From: Larix kaempferi
Lineage: Eukaryota > Streptophyta > Pinopsida > Pinales > Pinaceae
Direction of reading: 5' to 3'
Assembly: GCA_027924585.1 (NCBI GenBank)
Contig: BSBM01000643.1
Location: 20,590,001-20,654,000 of the forward strand
Length of the DNA stretch: 64,000 bases
The notes beneath the pieces were generated by a model. That model saw only the letters and a list, made by a program, of their open reading frames with translations, made no database searches and was not told the origin of the DNA. The position numbers and the translations under genes are program-made. Each line of letters starts with the position of its first letter. The first letter of the stretch is position 1. This document shows positions 11,022 through 24,196 of this stretch, piece after piece.

Positions 11022-14000
11022 CTGCACATTGAAACATTCTTACAAAATTTCAGAAGAGTTCACAAGGAGCGAAGTGTTTGAACTTTTGAGAGGTGGTACC
11101 ATATCAATCATGGAGTTACATTTTTTCGAGAAGTTCAATAAAAACACTCATATTCTATTCTTTTAACTTAAATACTGAGAAGCCCTGTGCGGCACACAAT
11201 AAAAAATTGAAATAATAGTAATAGAGAACTGGAATATGGCAGATAGAAACTGAAATATAGCATGGAGGGACCTTGGCATTTACCTTCAAGTAGATATCAA
11301 TAGCTCTATACAACCCATCGTCCAGTGGGCGCCCATACTCTGGCATCAGTTCAGCAATGGCTATGAATTTCAAAAGCTTGAGGTTTCCATCCGGTGCTAT
11401 TTCTGCCAGGTAGCTATCCAACAACTTTGCAACTTGTATGATGGCAGCCTGAGAAGGAGAATCGGGCAGGCCATCAGACTCATATCCACCCAAGTTCGAA
11501 TCCACAGCATCGTGATTCTCATCCTGCTGCAAAAAATTCACCAGTATTCTATGCACTGCATCCACATCAAACAGCGTGTCTCCGCTGTGAGAGAAGGAAG
11601 GGATCAGCAGATCATCGAGGCAAGCCAATTCGAGCTGCAACCCGATTCTTCTCTCCAGGTCTAACCTGCAAGCAACAGTGGTATCGAGCATCACAGCAGT
11701 GCGAAGCAAGCGGAAGAGAAAGATGACGGGCATGGCGTTTTTCTCTGAAGGCAAGAGGCTCACAATAGTCTCCACCACGATTCTCTGCTCGTGCTGCTCC
11801 ATGGCAGCAGTGCAGTTGGGGAGCTTCGATCGAGCAGAAGCATCCCATTTCTTGGCCAGCCCTTTGAGGGCCCGCTGGGCATAATGCATGAGCGATGCCC
11901 CGATGCTTTCATGCCTTACGCCTCTGGATTTCATGGCCAGTATTACTTTCTGATACATTTCGATTCCAAGAACCGACAGATCTTCGATCCACCAATCTCC
12001 GTCTGAACAATTCTGCTGACAACTCTTGCTCTGCAGCCTGCCTGAGCTGCTGTAATCCAGCCGTGACAGGCTCGATGCCATCTGTTCCCTACAGGCCTTT
12101 GAAGCGATTGCATCAACGCATTTGCTCACAATTTTCAGTTCCTCTGCAAGGGGGAGCAGATTCCCGCAACTATGTAAAACTTCAATGGATTTTTCGAGGC
12201 TTTGAGCCACAACTTCGTTCAGGTAGGCTTCTGTGCGAGCCATTAGATTCTCTTCTGAGTAGTCCTCGGTCATTTCAAGATAATGGGCAGCACAGCGAAG
12301 ATGGGCCACATTTGATGAGGTGATCTCAAAGTTGATGCCGTAGCAGAACTTAGCTGCTAATTCGAATGTGTGTGCTCCGCCGGGTAAGTCAGGGAAATCC
12401 AGCTTTGAGGCATCCTGGTCTCTTGCTTCTGCTATCAGCTTTCGGATCCGCCCGCTCCGTGATACCAATGGAAACTGTAACCAATTTGAAAATTAATCAC
12501 CAACAACACAAATACCATCCATAAAAAACCAACTTATGAATGAAAGATAGATTGTTACTAAGTACATTTTACTGTCATCAACGAGCATAAGCAGAGGAGC
12601 AATGAATCTGGGCATAAGAAAAATAAACACTAGCAGTGATCGATGAATTTCACTGTGTCTATGCCTCTTCTTCAAAATGGCCTTAATGATCTGAGTATGC
12701 AAGAGGGTTTAGAAATTTTGTCTGAAAATGACAATGCAACAGTAGTTAATGCACATCCTGCAACAAATGTAGCATCTCGGACAATTGAATTTCACTTTTT
12801 TGTTTGAAAAATGTAATGACAATGCAACAGTATTTAATGCACATCCTGCTACAAATGAAGCATCTCGGAGAATTGAATTTCCCTTTCGTGTTTGAAAAAT
12901 GTGGAAGGCAACCGTCTCGAGATGGGCACAATTACATGATCATAAAACCAGAGTCTCGAATAAACGAAGTATTTAATGACTTGATTAAAATAAATTCATC
13001 AGGTAGGAAGCCACAATAGACTAATCCCCGGAAATTTCTGTTAAAAAAGGACTTCAATAAGGGAACAGTACCTACCCGTCCAAAGGGTTTAAAGACAATG
13101 TATAAGAATTTAATGCACATCAAGAACCGGAATTGACTTTTACTTTGTGTTTGCCCAAAAGAAGAGGTTTTGTTGGAAAAGAGACCATGGATAATGGAGT
13201 AGTTTTATCCATTCTACATTTTGGACTTTTTTGGTAGTCTTTTATTGGAATACCGTAAATTTGTTTTGGGTGAAATCCAGATTTTGAAGTGTTTAAATTT
13301 TGTTTTTGAATGTATAAATAGATTTAGCACTCTCAAAAACCTTTGTGACACTTACATTATGCAATTTCCACAAATAATATCAATGATCTTAAGAAATTTT
13401 CAAGATTTCCAACCTTATTCTTAACAAAACTAACGATAAAATATAATCAAAAATGGTTGAAAAGGTAGAATATTTGGACTACTCGAGGAAGAATAGGGCA
13501 ATGCATAACTATTTAATGCCATAATTATGCAAATCTAGTTATTAATAAGAGCTTTTTATAACTGATTTTTATAGTTTAAAGGTCAGATGATTTGGATCAT
13601 TTTTTTTATATTTTTTTCAGCCATTTTTGTTTGAAATTTGATTGGAATTGATCAAATTGCAAATATATGTTGTTGAGATGGCAAAATGCAGGTTCAATAA
13701 GGGTACTTGAAGGCACTGAATCCATTTCTACAATCAAAAATGCAATTTGAACCATGAAAAATAATGATTTCATCAATAATTTGTTCACTAGATTCCCTCC
13801 ATTTTTACAGAAAAAAACTAAATTGTCTATGTTTAAACAAATCCTTAGTTTTTACCTTCGTATTTATCCAAGAGCCTTTGAAAATTGACCTTTTACTTTT
13901 GTGTTTGCCAAAAATACAGGGTGAGTTATTTGTAATAATAAAAACATTACCTACCTACCTAAAAGTTAAATAATTCTGTATTTAATGTGAAAAAGGATGT

Positions 14001-17000
14001 TGCTGAAAGGAAGAATCGAGCAACATCACCTACTCATCCAAAAGGTTAATAATTTTGTATTTAGATTTAAGAAAAACAATACAATACATGAAGAATCCCT
14101 TAAATTGAATTTTGCTTTCTTTGAAACTTATTTGTTCCTGTTAACAAACATGTTTATCACAATTTTTAAGGGGTTTATGGTGAGCCGTGTAGGGCATGTA
14201 TATTTGGATAAATGAAATAGTCAAATCTTGACATGGAATGAGTACATTATCTTACAAATAAGGAGATCTATTTATTTCAACTTTACATTTAACTAAGCCA
14301 TAACATAAAAGTACATAATTATTATTATTTATTATAAAAGATAAAAAGGCATGCTACACAAGGAAGAAGGTACAACCAGGAATTAAAAGTCTGGTACTAT
14401 ACCTTCAATAGCTGAGTGACTTGTTCTCACAAAAACCTCACCGTTCACTCATAAAATCGCAACCAGTCTGCTACACAAAAGCTTTTATATTAAATACTAA
14501 GCAAACATAACTTCTACCTTGATTCTTGAATTTGGAGCTCCTTTGAAATTTTAGGTTTCAATTTCTATGTAAGATTAGATTTCTATTTTACCACGTGAAA
14601 CTAAATTTATTACAATGTCCGTTGCCAGGGCAAATTTGGTGTAGAAGACAAGCAGTTCTACTCCCAAAATTTCTTTGAGGAAAATTGAGTGAACTAAGGT
14701 TTGGCTACTGATTGGCTAGAGAGAACAAGCTGCTTGGGGAGAGCTACCAGAGACAATAGAAAAAATATTAAGAAAAGTACACTTTCACAGATATAAGGAA
14801 TTTTAACTAATATCATATTGCTTTCCGTCTATCTTTCAATAAATTCATGCAAATAGTTTTTAATTTTTTACCATAGACATAAATGCATTTTTAAATTTAT
14901 ACCTACAAAATTGCTGCCATATTTTTCATACTTCTAAGTTTTTACCATCTATCTCATAGTATGATGCATCCCAATCCTCTTGATTCTCTAACCTTGCACC
15001 TGTGATATCTTTACTGATTGGAAGTTGTAGCAATATGAAACTATCCGTATATGTTAAGCAACTTTAGAGATTTTTAATTTTTTCTGTTGCTAGCTTTGAG
15101 AAGATAATCTCTCTCCAAGTCTAAAATTCCTGTGCTTTTGCCCCTTCCTCTCCCTTCCTTTCTTCTTTCCTCCTTGCCTTTTCTTAATCATTTTTCTTTC
15201 TTTCCTCCTTCCCCTCTGCATTCTTTCTCCCACTTCCTAATACACACTTTGTCCTCTGACTTGTACCACACACATTCCTGTTTGTTGGCCTATATTTTTT
15301 TTTTGAATGCATGCTTATCATCTACTTGCATACTCTTCAGTCGTTGATTGGAACTTGCGTAGCAGTAACCCAGCACAAAGGAAAAGTAGGTATATCCGTG
15401 ATCAAAGTTTAAGTTTGCAAAGCCCTGAGGAATGCAGGAATCTGCATCCACATACTAAGTATAGACATTTTGAGTCAGTTGTCTTGCTCTAGAGATGTTC
15501 TTCTCTTTTCAGTGGTCAAGATCAATCACTGTCTATACATGCTTACTGATCCCACGTTCATTGATATTAAATGGAGGCAAGTGAACCCCATTATTTACAT
15601 TTTCAAGACTTGCCCATTCGCTTGATCTTTTTAGGCCTAGAGGCAATCATCCTCGTAAGCTTTCTGTTTACTCCCTTCCATTCATCTGCTTGTGTTATGT
15701 AAAATTATGAGATCAAGTGTGTCTGCAGGTTTAGCATGTCCTTTCACCGAATTTTTTTTTTCCAGCTTTCCATTTTTAGCTTTGAAACATACCTTGATCT
15801 TATTTGTTTGTGGATTCATTGTAGTTTAATTGTCAACGAGTAAGCCTTTTCCAAAGGAGTTCTGTTCATAAGACATAACAGACATTATCACCTGGTCATA
15901 GTCTTACCAAGACAACAAAATTGGTTATGGTATTATGATTCAATAATGCTTAATGCACACAAGTTTTGCATACAGTTGACACTTCTGTCTGTGATGATGG
16001 ACTTACAATGGGCTACCCAGTAACCAATTCCACCATCTCTTAGCTCTGGTTAATAATTGCATTCCTTTCTAACATCCAATGGAGAGATGAACCGGCCAGG
16101 GAATAGAATAATAGATCAGTTATAACTTCTTTTCACATAGTATCAATAGTGCCTGGATGCCACCATATGGCACTGCTGTTCATCCAAACATCAGAACAAC
16201 CATCCAGAATTAGCCATAGTCTCTCTCAAGATCCTACCACAAAAGAGTGCCATTCCAGAAAATTCACCTTTCAACCTCAGAGCACAGCAATGCTTGAACA
16301 AAAACAAACTTTTTCACTACAGAACAAATCATCTGAAAACTGCAGAGTCGCAGACTATTCTTGCAGGGTAAATACGATTTACTATGAGATCCTAATATTT
16401 CCCAACAATAAAATGTCAATGTTCTTCTCTTCAATGCATTGTCAGTTACAATGTCTCTTTGTATTTTTCACCTACAAATGGAGGTTTTGTTATATCCTTG
16501 AGCAGCTAGAGCATGTTGCCAACATCAGCCATCCTTTCTTTAAGGCATTTGATATAAACATCTAACCTCAAAGACCCACTAGTTGACATGAATCAAAGCA
16601 TATATTTCAGTAGACATTAACAAAAAATTTAAATGAAGAGCTCAGTCATGAAAGGGTTTGTTCTTAATGCCTGCTGTAATGATGTACTTCAAGCTATTAC
16701 ATATAAAATATTGGCCCTATAATCGGTTAACAACTTAACAGTTACTAAAGTATGATAGAAAAATACATCACACGTGCATATTCCATTTTCACAAAAGGAA
16801 GTCAAAAAATAAGGAAAAGAATAGATGTATAATGCGTGAGATGCACTGATGCTAGTCTTTAGAGTCAAAAACAATTGTGTGCATTTGAATTCTGTTAGAG
16901 GATAAGGAGTTTACCTTGTGCAATGCAAGGCATCCACCATCAACATCTATAAGAATGTCACTTGGAACATCTGAAAAGTTCCTGCAAATGAGTTTTTAAA

Positions 17001-20000
17001 TAACATAAATCACTGTAATAGTTTGAATATGAGAGAAAATAGAAAAAAAACATTTGAAAACTCTTGGTAAGATTACAAGCCTTCAAAAGAATGAACAGAA
17101 AAGGAAAATACTTTGAGCTTTCCAGTATACTTAATTTAATTAATAATTTTATCAGGTGCTATTCAATAACTAGGTCAAGTTTATGTATTGCTTTGTTGAC
17201 ACACTCTTTCATCCTGTTAAAGCAAAATCACTAAGTGAATGGAAAAAGACTTGAAGAATACCAGAATGAAAAACAGCAAACCCAATGTTTTGAAGAATCA
17301 TATTTTACAAATGACCTAGTTGCATATCTCTTGGGTCTTAATAGATCTTTGCTACAGACTTTAGAGTTTAGACTACTGCCAGACATGAGCATGTGGTCAA
17401 ACAGGAACTTGTTGGAAGCAGTGCCTAGTGATGAATAGATTGTAACTTCAGCAGAAAAAATTAAAGTTTAAACTGAGGCCTTAAGATGATTGAGAATAAA
17501 CTACACAAGAAAATCAGCAAAGTGAACTGCTTTTGTATCACATTGCACAGTGACCCTCATTTAACCAACACTTGCAGTTTAATGACTAGTACTACAGAAA
17601 GGGAAACCCAAAGCATGATCTTCAGGTTTTAATTGAGAACCAACTTTCGGTTTTCAATCATGAAAATCAAAGCCCACTTTTACTCTGGTTGCTCTAATTA
17701 GATTTGGAAGTGAGTGGACAAAAATATTCAACCTTATTATCATCAATTGGGTAGCTAATGGGAAAAGTTACCCAAATGACTAGATTCTCCAATGGAGGGA
17801 ACCCCAGTGGGAATCTGGAAATCCAAACTGAGGCCTTAAGACAATTGAGAATGAACTACACCAGAAAATCAGCAAAGTGATAGTTGAACTGCTTTTGAAT
17901 CACACTGCAAAGTGGCCCTCATTTAACCAACAAGTGCAGTTTAATGACTTCAGAAAGGGAAACCCAAAGCATGACCCTCAGGTTTTAACTGTGACTGAGA
18001 GTTCAGTTTTCAATCATGAAATTTAAAGCCCACGTTTAACTCTGGTTGTTTGCAACTTAGATTTAAAGGTAGCAGACAAAAGTGTTCAACCTTAATATTA
18101 TCGATTGGGCTGATAATGGGAAAGGTTACCCAAATTGTACATTCTCCAATGGAACGAAACCCCAGGATGGTTCTGAGAATCCAAATAGGACCCTCGTGGA
18201 CAAAGCAAACAAGCTGGTATTTGCCACTACACCTTATTCTGGAACATTATCCAAAATCAGTTAAGGGTAAACAACAGAAGTGCATGGACTTTTATGTCTA
18301 CTTTTATAACTCTCAGAGAGAAAATGTAAAATTATGGCAAAGTTTACAGGCCATGTACAATACCCCCTTGAGGTATGTACTGAGCTACAACTATAATTAC
18401 GCCAATCAACATATATACCTCCATTTTAGGCAGATATTCCACAATTTGTTTAAAAAATTTTTCCCTAGTCTAAATGTTCTACGAATTGGCTTTTTTCGAA
18501 CAGCTCAAAATAACTGGAAGGGAAATTTTTGGCCTGAAATCTGGCAAGAATCATTTTGGATTGATGGAATTGCAGATATCAGATGTTAACATTGCACAAT
18601 CCTGTTGCACTAGGGCGACAGTGCTGAATCCATTTCTGCACAACAAATGGTAATTTCATCAACCTAAAATTGCAATTTGGAAAAGATTGCCTCACCAGAT
18701 TCTGGTGATGGTAAACCAGACAGTCAAAATCATAGAAGGTTTACTTTTAGCCTTCTTGAAAAAATTAAACGAAGGGACAGGATTTGTTTCGCCCTAGTTC
18801 AAAAGACTAATGGATGCTTAAAATTGATAGACAGTTCATCCAGATTGAGAAAGAAAATGCAAGTTATTTTTCATATCCACCTGTCTGCCAATGAAATCAG
18901 TGGAGCGCAGTCTCGTCCTTTTTCTTTTGCAAAGGACTTTCAACTATGGAAATAGGTCAGTGTTCTGAATTAGTTTTTCAGAGGGGTTTCATCATTTTCT
19001 CAATGCTTTCTTGCTGCAAGTGTTATTTCACAGAACTGCTTTTGTTCAACACCACTTTGAATTGCTGCACAGCACTTCAGGTATACGTCTTACATCATTC
19101 TGCAGGTTAGCATACCTTTCTATTGGATCGCCTGTCTCTTCGATTCCTATCTGCATACACCAACCACATTCAATGTGATTGTGCTAGTATTTCCCTTTAT
19201 CTGGCATTTTCACCTACATCTATAAAGGAAAGACGGAGCAGTATGCCTTGCAGAAAATCAATCGCATCTGCAACTTCTAAGAACTTAGGCAAGTAAATAG
19301 AGTAGATGGGTTTGATGAAGGAAAGAGCTAGGTTGTTCGAATTTTCAAATTTGTAAGCAACCAATGTGGACCTCCCAAGCCACGGTAAGAAAGTGGGTGA
19401 AAATGGGTGCCAAATAAACATGGAGTTATGTTTGAGCTTTGAGCTTTCCCAGTTTAAAATCTATAGCAAAATTCAAAGAAGCCTGATAGAGTGATTACAA
19501 GTTTTTGGAAAGATAACATAAGCTCTGAGATCAAATCACACAATTTGAATGGACCAACTAGTATGCAATTTTAAGTTGTTGCGACTTTTTTATGGCTCCC
19601 TGATTATGAGTTCAACCCCTGCCCTGTGATGACAAACTATAGTCAGCCAGAGGAAACTAAGGTTCCAATCACACATGAATTTAAATTTAACATGGCTTCT
19701 TATTTGTAGAGCTGAAATCGTTGCTAAGCATGCTACAGACCCTTGTGAAGGGAAAAGAAACCAAGTTTTTGTAACTATCAAACAACCCGAAACACCCCAG
19801 TCCAAGTAGGTACTATCGGCTACTAACAAATCCAGAGTACTAGAAGACTGTAAAAGAAGGTTAGGGCTCTTGTTTGGCCATGGCCTGAGTGCTTTTGAGC
19901 ATCTTTAGTTGTCTAATACCAAATGCTTTCCTGAGTATGGACTGAAGTAGCTTGAAAGGAATCTGCAATACAAGTATGCTCGTCAGCTGTGACTATATTG

Positions 20001-20586
20001 GCATCTTGAGTTGCCAGGTGTTTGCTTCCCCTACGTTTTGCTCTGAAGCCCATCCGAAGCAAGGGCAGAACCTTTGGCTGTGATCAACTTAATCTGATTT
20101 CGAACAATTGGCTGTGATCAACCTAATATGATTCCGAACAATTGGCTGTGATCAACCTAATCTGATTTCGAACACAGGAAATACTCCATGAAAGGCAACC
20201 GATAGCTGAGCTGACTTCACTGAAACAAAAACTCGAAAGAAGCCAAGCAATATATATATATATGCATATGCAAGACAAAAGTGGGACTAGTCTAATGCCA
20301 AGAAACAATTAATGGGCTACCCGCAGTATGACAGCAGCTCCATTTTCACGGGAGTACCCATATCAAGTGGGTGTAGCATTTGATAGCCTAAATTAATGAA
20401 TGTTAATTCAAACCCAAAACGGCTTAATGGGTATCAAAATTCCGTATGTGCGCGCGAAGAGGAAGTAGACAGTGATGGGAATCCAGAGGAGACTTACCAT
20501 TTGCTTCCCTGCTTTCCCAAGAAGCTGGGTGGGTTCGAACGCTTGAGCAGCACCAGGGGCTTCTCGGCCTTGCCATTCCCTGCCAT
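10494..20586 (-). CDS. NPH3/RPT2-like (NRL) protein, four coding exons, 624 aa
   Basis: Coding exons are 20586-20498, 16981-16915, 12474-11284 and 11021-10494; every junction has GT/AG and phases agree, giving 625 codons with the stop. The start is the first ATG in the exon 1 frame, MAGNGKAEK. Domains: BTB from about residue 33 ([12 protein letters not shown], then [15 protein letters not shown]) to 130; NPH3 domain from about 213 ([11 protein letters not shown]) to 500 ([20 protein letters not shown]); a coiled coil at about 538-575; and a basic tail ending RRRRHSIS. That tail matches the C-terminal 14-3-3-binding type seen in NPH3 and RPT2. Family members are BTB adaptors that act with phototropins at the plasma membrane in phototropism and related blue-light responses. 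The length is near RPT2 and shorter than NPH3. Orthology to a named gene cannot be settled here. No inactivating change was seen. Confidence 0.92.
11284..12474 (-). CDS. NRL gene coding exon 3 (BTB remainder and most of NPH3 domain)
   Basis: 1191 nt, 397 codons, phase 0 at both ends. Begins [12 protein letters not shown] after a 'gttacag' acceptor and ends AIDIYLK at donor AAG|GTAAATG. Contains [11 protein letters not shown] (BTB), [11 protein letters not shown] (NPH3 start), [21 protein letters not shown] and LDDLLIPSF. Reading past the donor gives no family match. Confidence 0.95.
12726..12901. repeat. 88-bp duplication in NRL intron 2, with scattered relatives
   Basis: Two adjacent copies of 'aatgacaatgcaacagta...gaattgaattt...tgtttgaaaaatg'. 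Related, more diverged pieces recur in the same intron at about 13069-13160, 13860-13990 and 14025-14130 (shared 'taatgcacatc', 'cctaccc.tccaaa.ggtt', 'ttttactttgtgtttgcc'). The intron (12475-16914) shows no other gene. Confidence 0.7.
16915..16981 (-). CDS. NRL gene coding exon 2 (microexon, 67 nt)
   Basis: Flanked by 'tttgcag' acceptor and 'gtaaac' donor. After completing the split Trp codon it encodes 22 residues, ending DGGCLALHK, which is the start of the BTB fold (SD-x-T/L-I-x-V...LHK). It joins in frame to FPLVSRSGR of exon 3, the sequence expected across the family. Confidence 0.9.
17470..18190. repeat. tandem duplication of about 360 bp in NRL intron 1
   Basis: Copy 1 (about 17470-17826) and copy 2 (about 17827-18190) share long blocks: 'gaggccttaaga', 'aaaatcagcaaagtga', 'ccctcatttaaccaaca', 'agaaagggaaacccaaagca' and 'attctccaatgga'. 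Substitutions and small indels show the duplication is not recent. Confidence 0.85.
20076..20177. repeat. three 34-bp tandem repeats in NRL intron 1
   Basis: Units start 'ggctgtgatcaacctaat' at 20076, 20110 and 20144 and differ at only a few bases. The inverted copy at 9 kb does not obviously include this array. Confidence 0.85.
20498..20586 (-). CDS. NRL gene coding exon 1
   Basis: 89 nt encoding residues 1-29 and two bases of Trp30. ATG at 20586-20584; donor AAATG|GTAAGT. An in-frame TGA lies upstream (near 20679), and no other in-frame ATG falls between it and the chosen start. The peptide ends LGKQGSKW with the Trp codon completed by exon 2. Confidence 0.85.
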
Positions 20587-20900
20587 TCCCCTCCACCTTA
20601 AAGCTTTGAAGTGTATCGCACAAGCCTCCAAAAAGAACGGAATAGATACCAAGTGGCGAAAGTGAGAAGAAAAGGATCAAAGTGGGCTTCTGAAGTTTCA
20701 GAAAACCAAAACATTTATACTGCTGGAGATGGGTTTGAAGATGCTGAAGAAGGAATCCTGGATAGCTAGGGCCCCAAAAAGCCTCTTGTTCACCCCCATT
20801 TGGGTGTAACAAGTTTGTTTGAATGGGGAGGCGTTCTCAGGGCCCATACTAGAGTCTAACATTGCATTAAACTAGAGGGACCCAGACATCTTTAAGCACA
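20587..20900 (-). promoter_or_regulatory. NRL 5' UTR and proximal promoter
   Basis: Upstream of the chosen ATG. The block from 20900 to 20600 is the part whose copy is found at 8.88-9.20 kb. Conserved words between the copies include 'tatggaccctgag', 'ggccctcactatccaggg' and 'tcttcaaacccat' (minus-strand sense), which marks likely functional or simply ancestral sequence. A 'tataaatg' at about 20720-20713 (minus) could be a TATA-like element or 5' UTR; the start site of transcription is not known. Confidence 0.4.
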
Positions 20901-23341
20901 AAAATATGAATGTTGGTATTCTCCCACACAAACAGTTAGGCTTCACTCACTCATTCAATGGGCCACCGTGGAGGTCATATAGCTACACAAGTCAACGAAA
21001 ACACAAGCTCTATCTCACAACTTCAATAAAAAATACATATAGAGCAGCACGAGGGGATTATTGACAGTGAATATGAAAATATTAGGAATCCAGACCTGGT
21101 TCTCTGTAAACAGGATTTGGCTGGTAGAAAGAAACATATCAATCATCTTTTCATTTGGGCTTATTCTTCATTCACTCTGTAGGGTATGTTGCTCATGGTT
21201 AATCGTTTGTCTTTCATTTGATTGTGGGTATTCAGTTCTGATTTCAGGGCTTGCAGAATCCTGCTTTATTTTATGCCAATTATTTTTTAATGGCTTTCCA
21301 CAGTACTCTCACCTTTTGTCTGCCAACTCGACAAATTACCACAAGCTGTGCTATCACACTCTGTGCCAACTCAAATTCTCATCAAGGGTTGTCGGGAATG
21401 AAAACGATGCCATGTACACATTATATATATGTGTTTCTTCCCTTTTACCCTCGAAAGACGCTAGACCCGCTACCCTTGGCCGAATGCCATTAGTGAGTTG
21501 CATTGAATTGTGTAAATACACATTGTATATACATCAATCATTATGTTAATAACACATAGGCGGATATTTCTTAAACACGTTAGGCGTGGAGGCGGACTTT
21601 CTTTGGCATGTCCGCATGAAACGCTGCCAACATTATATTCTTTGCCAGAGCAATGGTTGGAACTTCAAAGTTTTACCCAATTCAATTGCAATAGGATAAA
21701 CATTGTATATATATGCTTATGCTTCTGCCGTAATATTAATTGTTCCCTTCAAAGGAAGGGAATTCCAGTCCAATTCTTCTCTCATGGGGCCAGAGGAAGG
21801 GAATTCCAGGCCAATTCTTCGCTCATAGGGCATTCGCTGAGGTTTTCATTGATTGTTAAATTATTATGATGAGGATTTTTGCTAATAAATTATGTTAACT
21901 CTGTTAACTCGATTGATGAGACGATCTAAGAAAAATCTCAAAACAAAAAGACAAAATACAAACTAACAAAATGAGCGAAGTATTTTTTCTATATTGGCGT
22001 TATCTTGATTCATTGGGTCAATGTTTGTCTGAAAGCATCTCTCTCGTTTCAATCTGTTTCTATCATTTGACATTGCAACAGTAGCCCAACACGTTGAGCA
22101 AATCTTGCAGATTGAGCAAGGCCATCTTATACTTTTGTTGCCCATTGTGCTTCTGTGTTCCAATAATGGCTACCATGGGCACACATTTTGAGTGCTGCCC
22201 AATTGATGTCGGCCATAGAAATGGAATGGCTGTAAATTAGGTTGGGGTCTTCATCATAGAAATCCCTTTCATAATGAGAGCATCATTTGATATTTGAATG
22301 CCATTGAATTAAATAATAACCCTTCCATGTTTTTAGGGATGGTAGTGGGACGAATTGGGCATGAGAACATATGCACCAAAGTGATAATGATGGGCTAGGG
22401 AACTAGAAATTGACCACTTAAACACTTTTCAAAACACATGAAGTATTCCAAGGTGAGGTTATCATTGTTAAAGATTATGGTCTAAACATAAACATCTTTA
22501 AGAATTGATAAATGGTTATGTTGGATGATTGCTTTTTATGTTGTCTTTTTTGAAGAGAGTTTAATTGGTTTCAAATCACTTGATTAAAACATTGTCTAAT
22601 CGATTATAGAGAATGGAGACAAAGAATTTCAACATAATAGAGAATGGAGAAAAAGAATTTCAACATAATGTACTTAATAATTCAAAGATCATTATCAAAC
22701 TTTATCTTAGTGAGTAAACATTGTGTGTTAATAAAATACATTGTGTAATATTTAAAGAAGATTAATAAATCATATTTTAAGTAAAATAAGATAGTTTTCT
22801 AAACGATAAATTGGGGAATAGATTTTGATTTCAAAACAATCATATATTGAATAATTAAAAATATATTTAAAAATCAATTTAGTAAACTTTGTAGAATATT
22901 TGAACACGGAATTCATGGAGTGCGATTGAAGAAAAAATGCCATGATAATAATTATGGCTTATAGTTTGGAGTGTGAAGATATATATTTGGAAAAAAATAA
23001 GTCCAAAGCTCAAGTGGTTGAATGCTTTTAGCTACATGATTGGTTAAAAAAAGTGGATAAACTTAGTCTAACTTTATTTACTTTAAAAAGTGAATAAATA
23101 AAAATAATAATTAAATAAGAATAATAATTTACATTTATATTTTTTTCAAATTTCCAAATTGTTTTTTATTGATAAGTGTTTTATGTCAACATTGTAAGTG
23201 ACACCTTCCAAATTGAATATTACAATAGAGTAGATAAGTCTCACAACTTATAGAAGATACTCTTTAATTAAGATGTCTCAACTATGGGTATGCATCCTTT
23301 CAAATTCACCTAAGAATTCCCTCCAAATTCACCTAACACTA
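20901..23341. other. intergenic DNA upstream of the NRL gene
   Basis: No gene recognised. A 41-bp duplication ('aggaagggaattccag..caattctt') lies at 21753-21830. From 22.3 kb on it is AT-rich. Confidence 0.5.
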
Positions 23342-23925
23342 TGTAATGTACCATACCTTGGCCTTCAATAATTAAAACCCTAAATGTGATTTATCTTAGT
23401 ATTCATTTGCTTATTATCTATTGGACTTAGTTGAATTAATTAAGAATACAGTTAGGTGACTATTTGAACTTTCCTATGTCTAAATAGTATATGACTTTCA
23501 CCATTTTACATTATTAATGATGATAAACATGTGATTTCATTTGAGCATGCAAACTAGATATGGAATGTGGTACAAGTTCAATATATACTCGGGTTATTAA
23601 ACTAGTGCAATATTTGATGCAAAAGTATATATTACTTATTTACATGTCATTTAATGATATAGATTATCACCTATAACAAACATATGTGTTAATGCATAAT
23701 AGATGTGTTGTTAGCGAGCTGACCTACATATGGATCAACTATGGGATAGTCAAATTCCTGTAGAGTCAAGGTACCCCAAATTGTCATAGATGTCAGGAAG
23801 ATAATGATAGATATCAATTTTCTTATGAATTACATTATGATTACTAAGCATTGCTTTGATTTAGGGTTGAGTGTGAGTTTTGATAGGACCCATAGCTTGC
23901 GTATAGCGGTTGTTCAATGACAAGA
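23342..23925 (+). mobile_element. E1 5' LTR (left part, interrupted by E2)
   Basis: From 'tgtaatgtacc' the sequence matches 48836-49030 plus 63870-64000 in order ('caataattaaaaccct', 'ttattatct.ttggacttagtt', 'gatgataaacatgtgattt', 'catttgagcatgcaaact', 'gcaatatttgatgcaaaag'). The downstream partner is preceded by a purine-rich tract, so this is read as the 5' LTR of a plus-strand element. The LTR end and the primer site were not found before E2 interrupts it. Confidence 0.6.
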
Positions 23926-24183
23926 TGTAGTAAATCTTATATGATTTACACTAGCATTAACCAAAAGAATAAGTCCCCCACCGAAAATCCATACTGGATA
24001 AAAGATATTATTTGAATATATGAAAGATGATTTTAGAATACATAGCGGGACTTTTATACAGTCCTCTCCTGACTAAATATGAAAGGATGCAACCTTCACT
24101 TAATGTTTACAATTAATTTATTTAATTATTAAGTATTATGAATGTTTATTGATATATTTATAAATTATTTTATGTTTGTAACA
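23926..24183 (-). repeat. E2 3' LTR
   Basis: Direct repeat partner of 34970-35228; begins 'tgtagtaaa' and ends 'tttgtaaca' in plus coordinates. Adjacent inside is the polypurine tract. Confidence 0.9.
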
Positions 24184-24196
24184 TTTTCTTCCTCTT
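24184..24196 (-). other. E2 polypurine tract
   Basis: Minus strand 'aagaggaagaaaa' abuts the 3' LTR; this is the expected plus-strand priming site. Confidence 0.7.

Noticed and set aside
16149-16565. 138-aa plus-strand ORF
   Set aside because: It lies in NRL intron 2, has no domain and ordinary intron composition.
20408-20812. 134-aa minus-strand ORF across NRL exon 1
   Set aside because: It is in the wrong frame for the splice to exon 2 and reads through the donor site.
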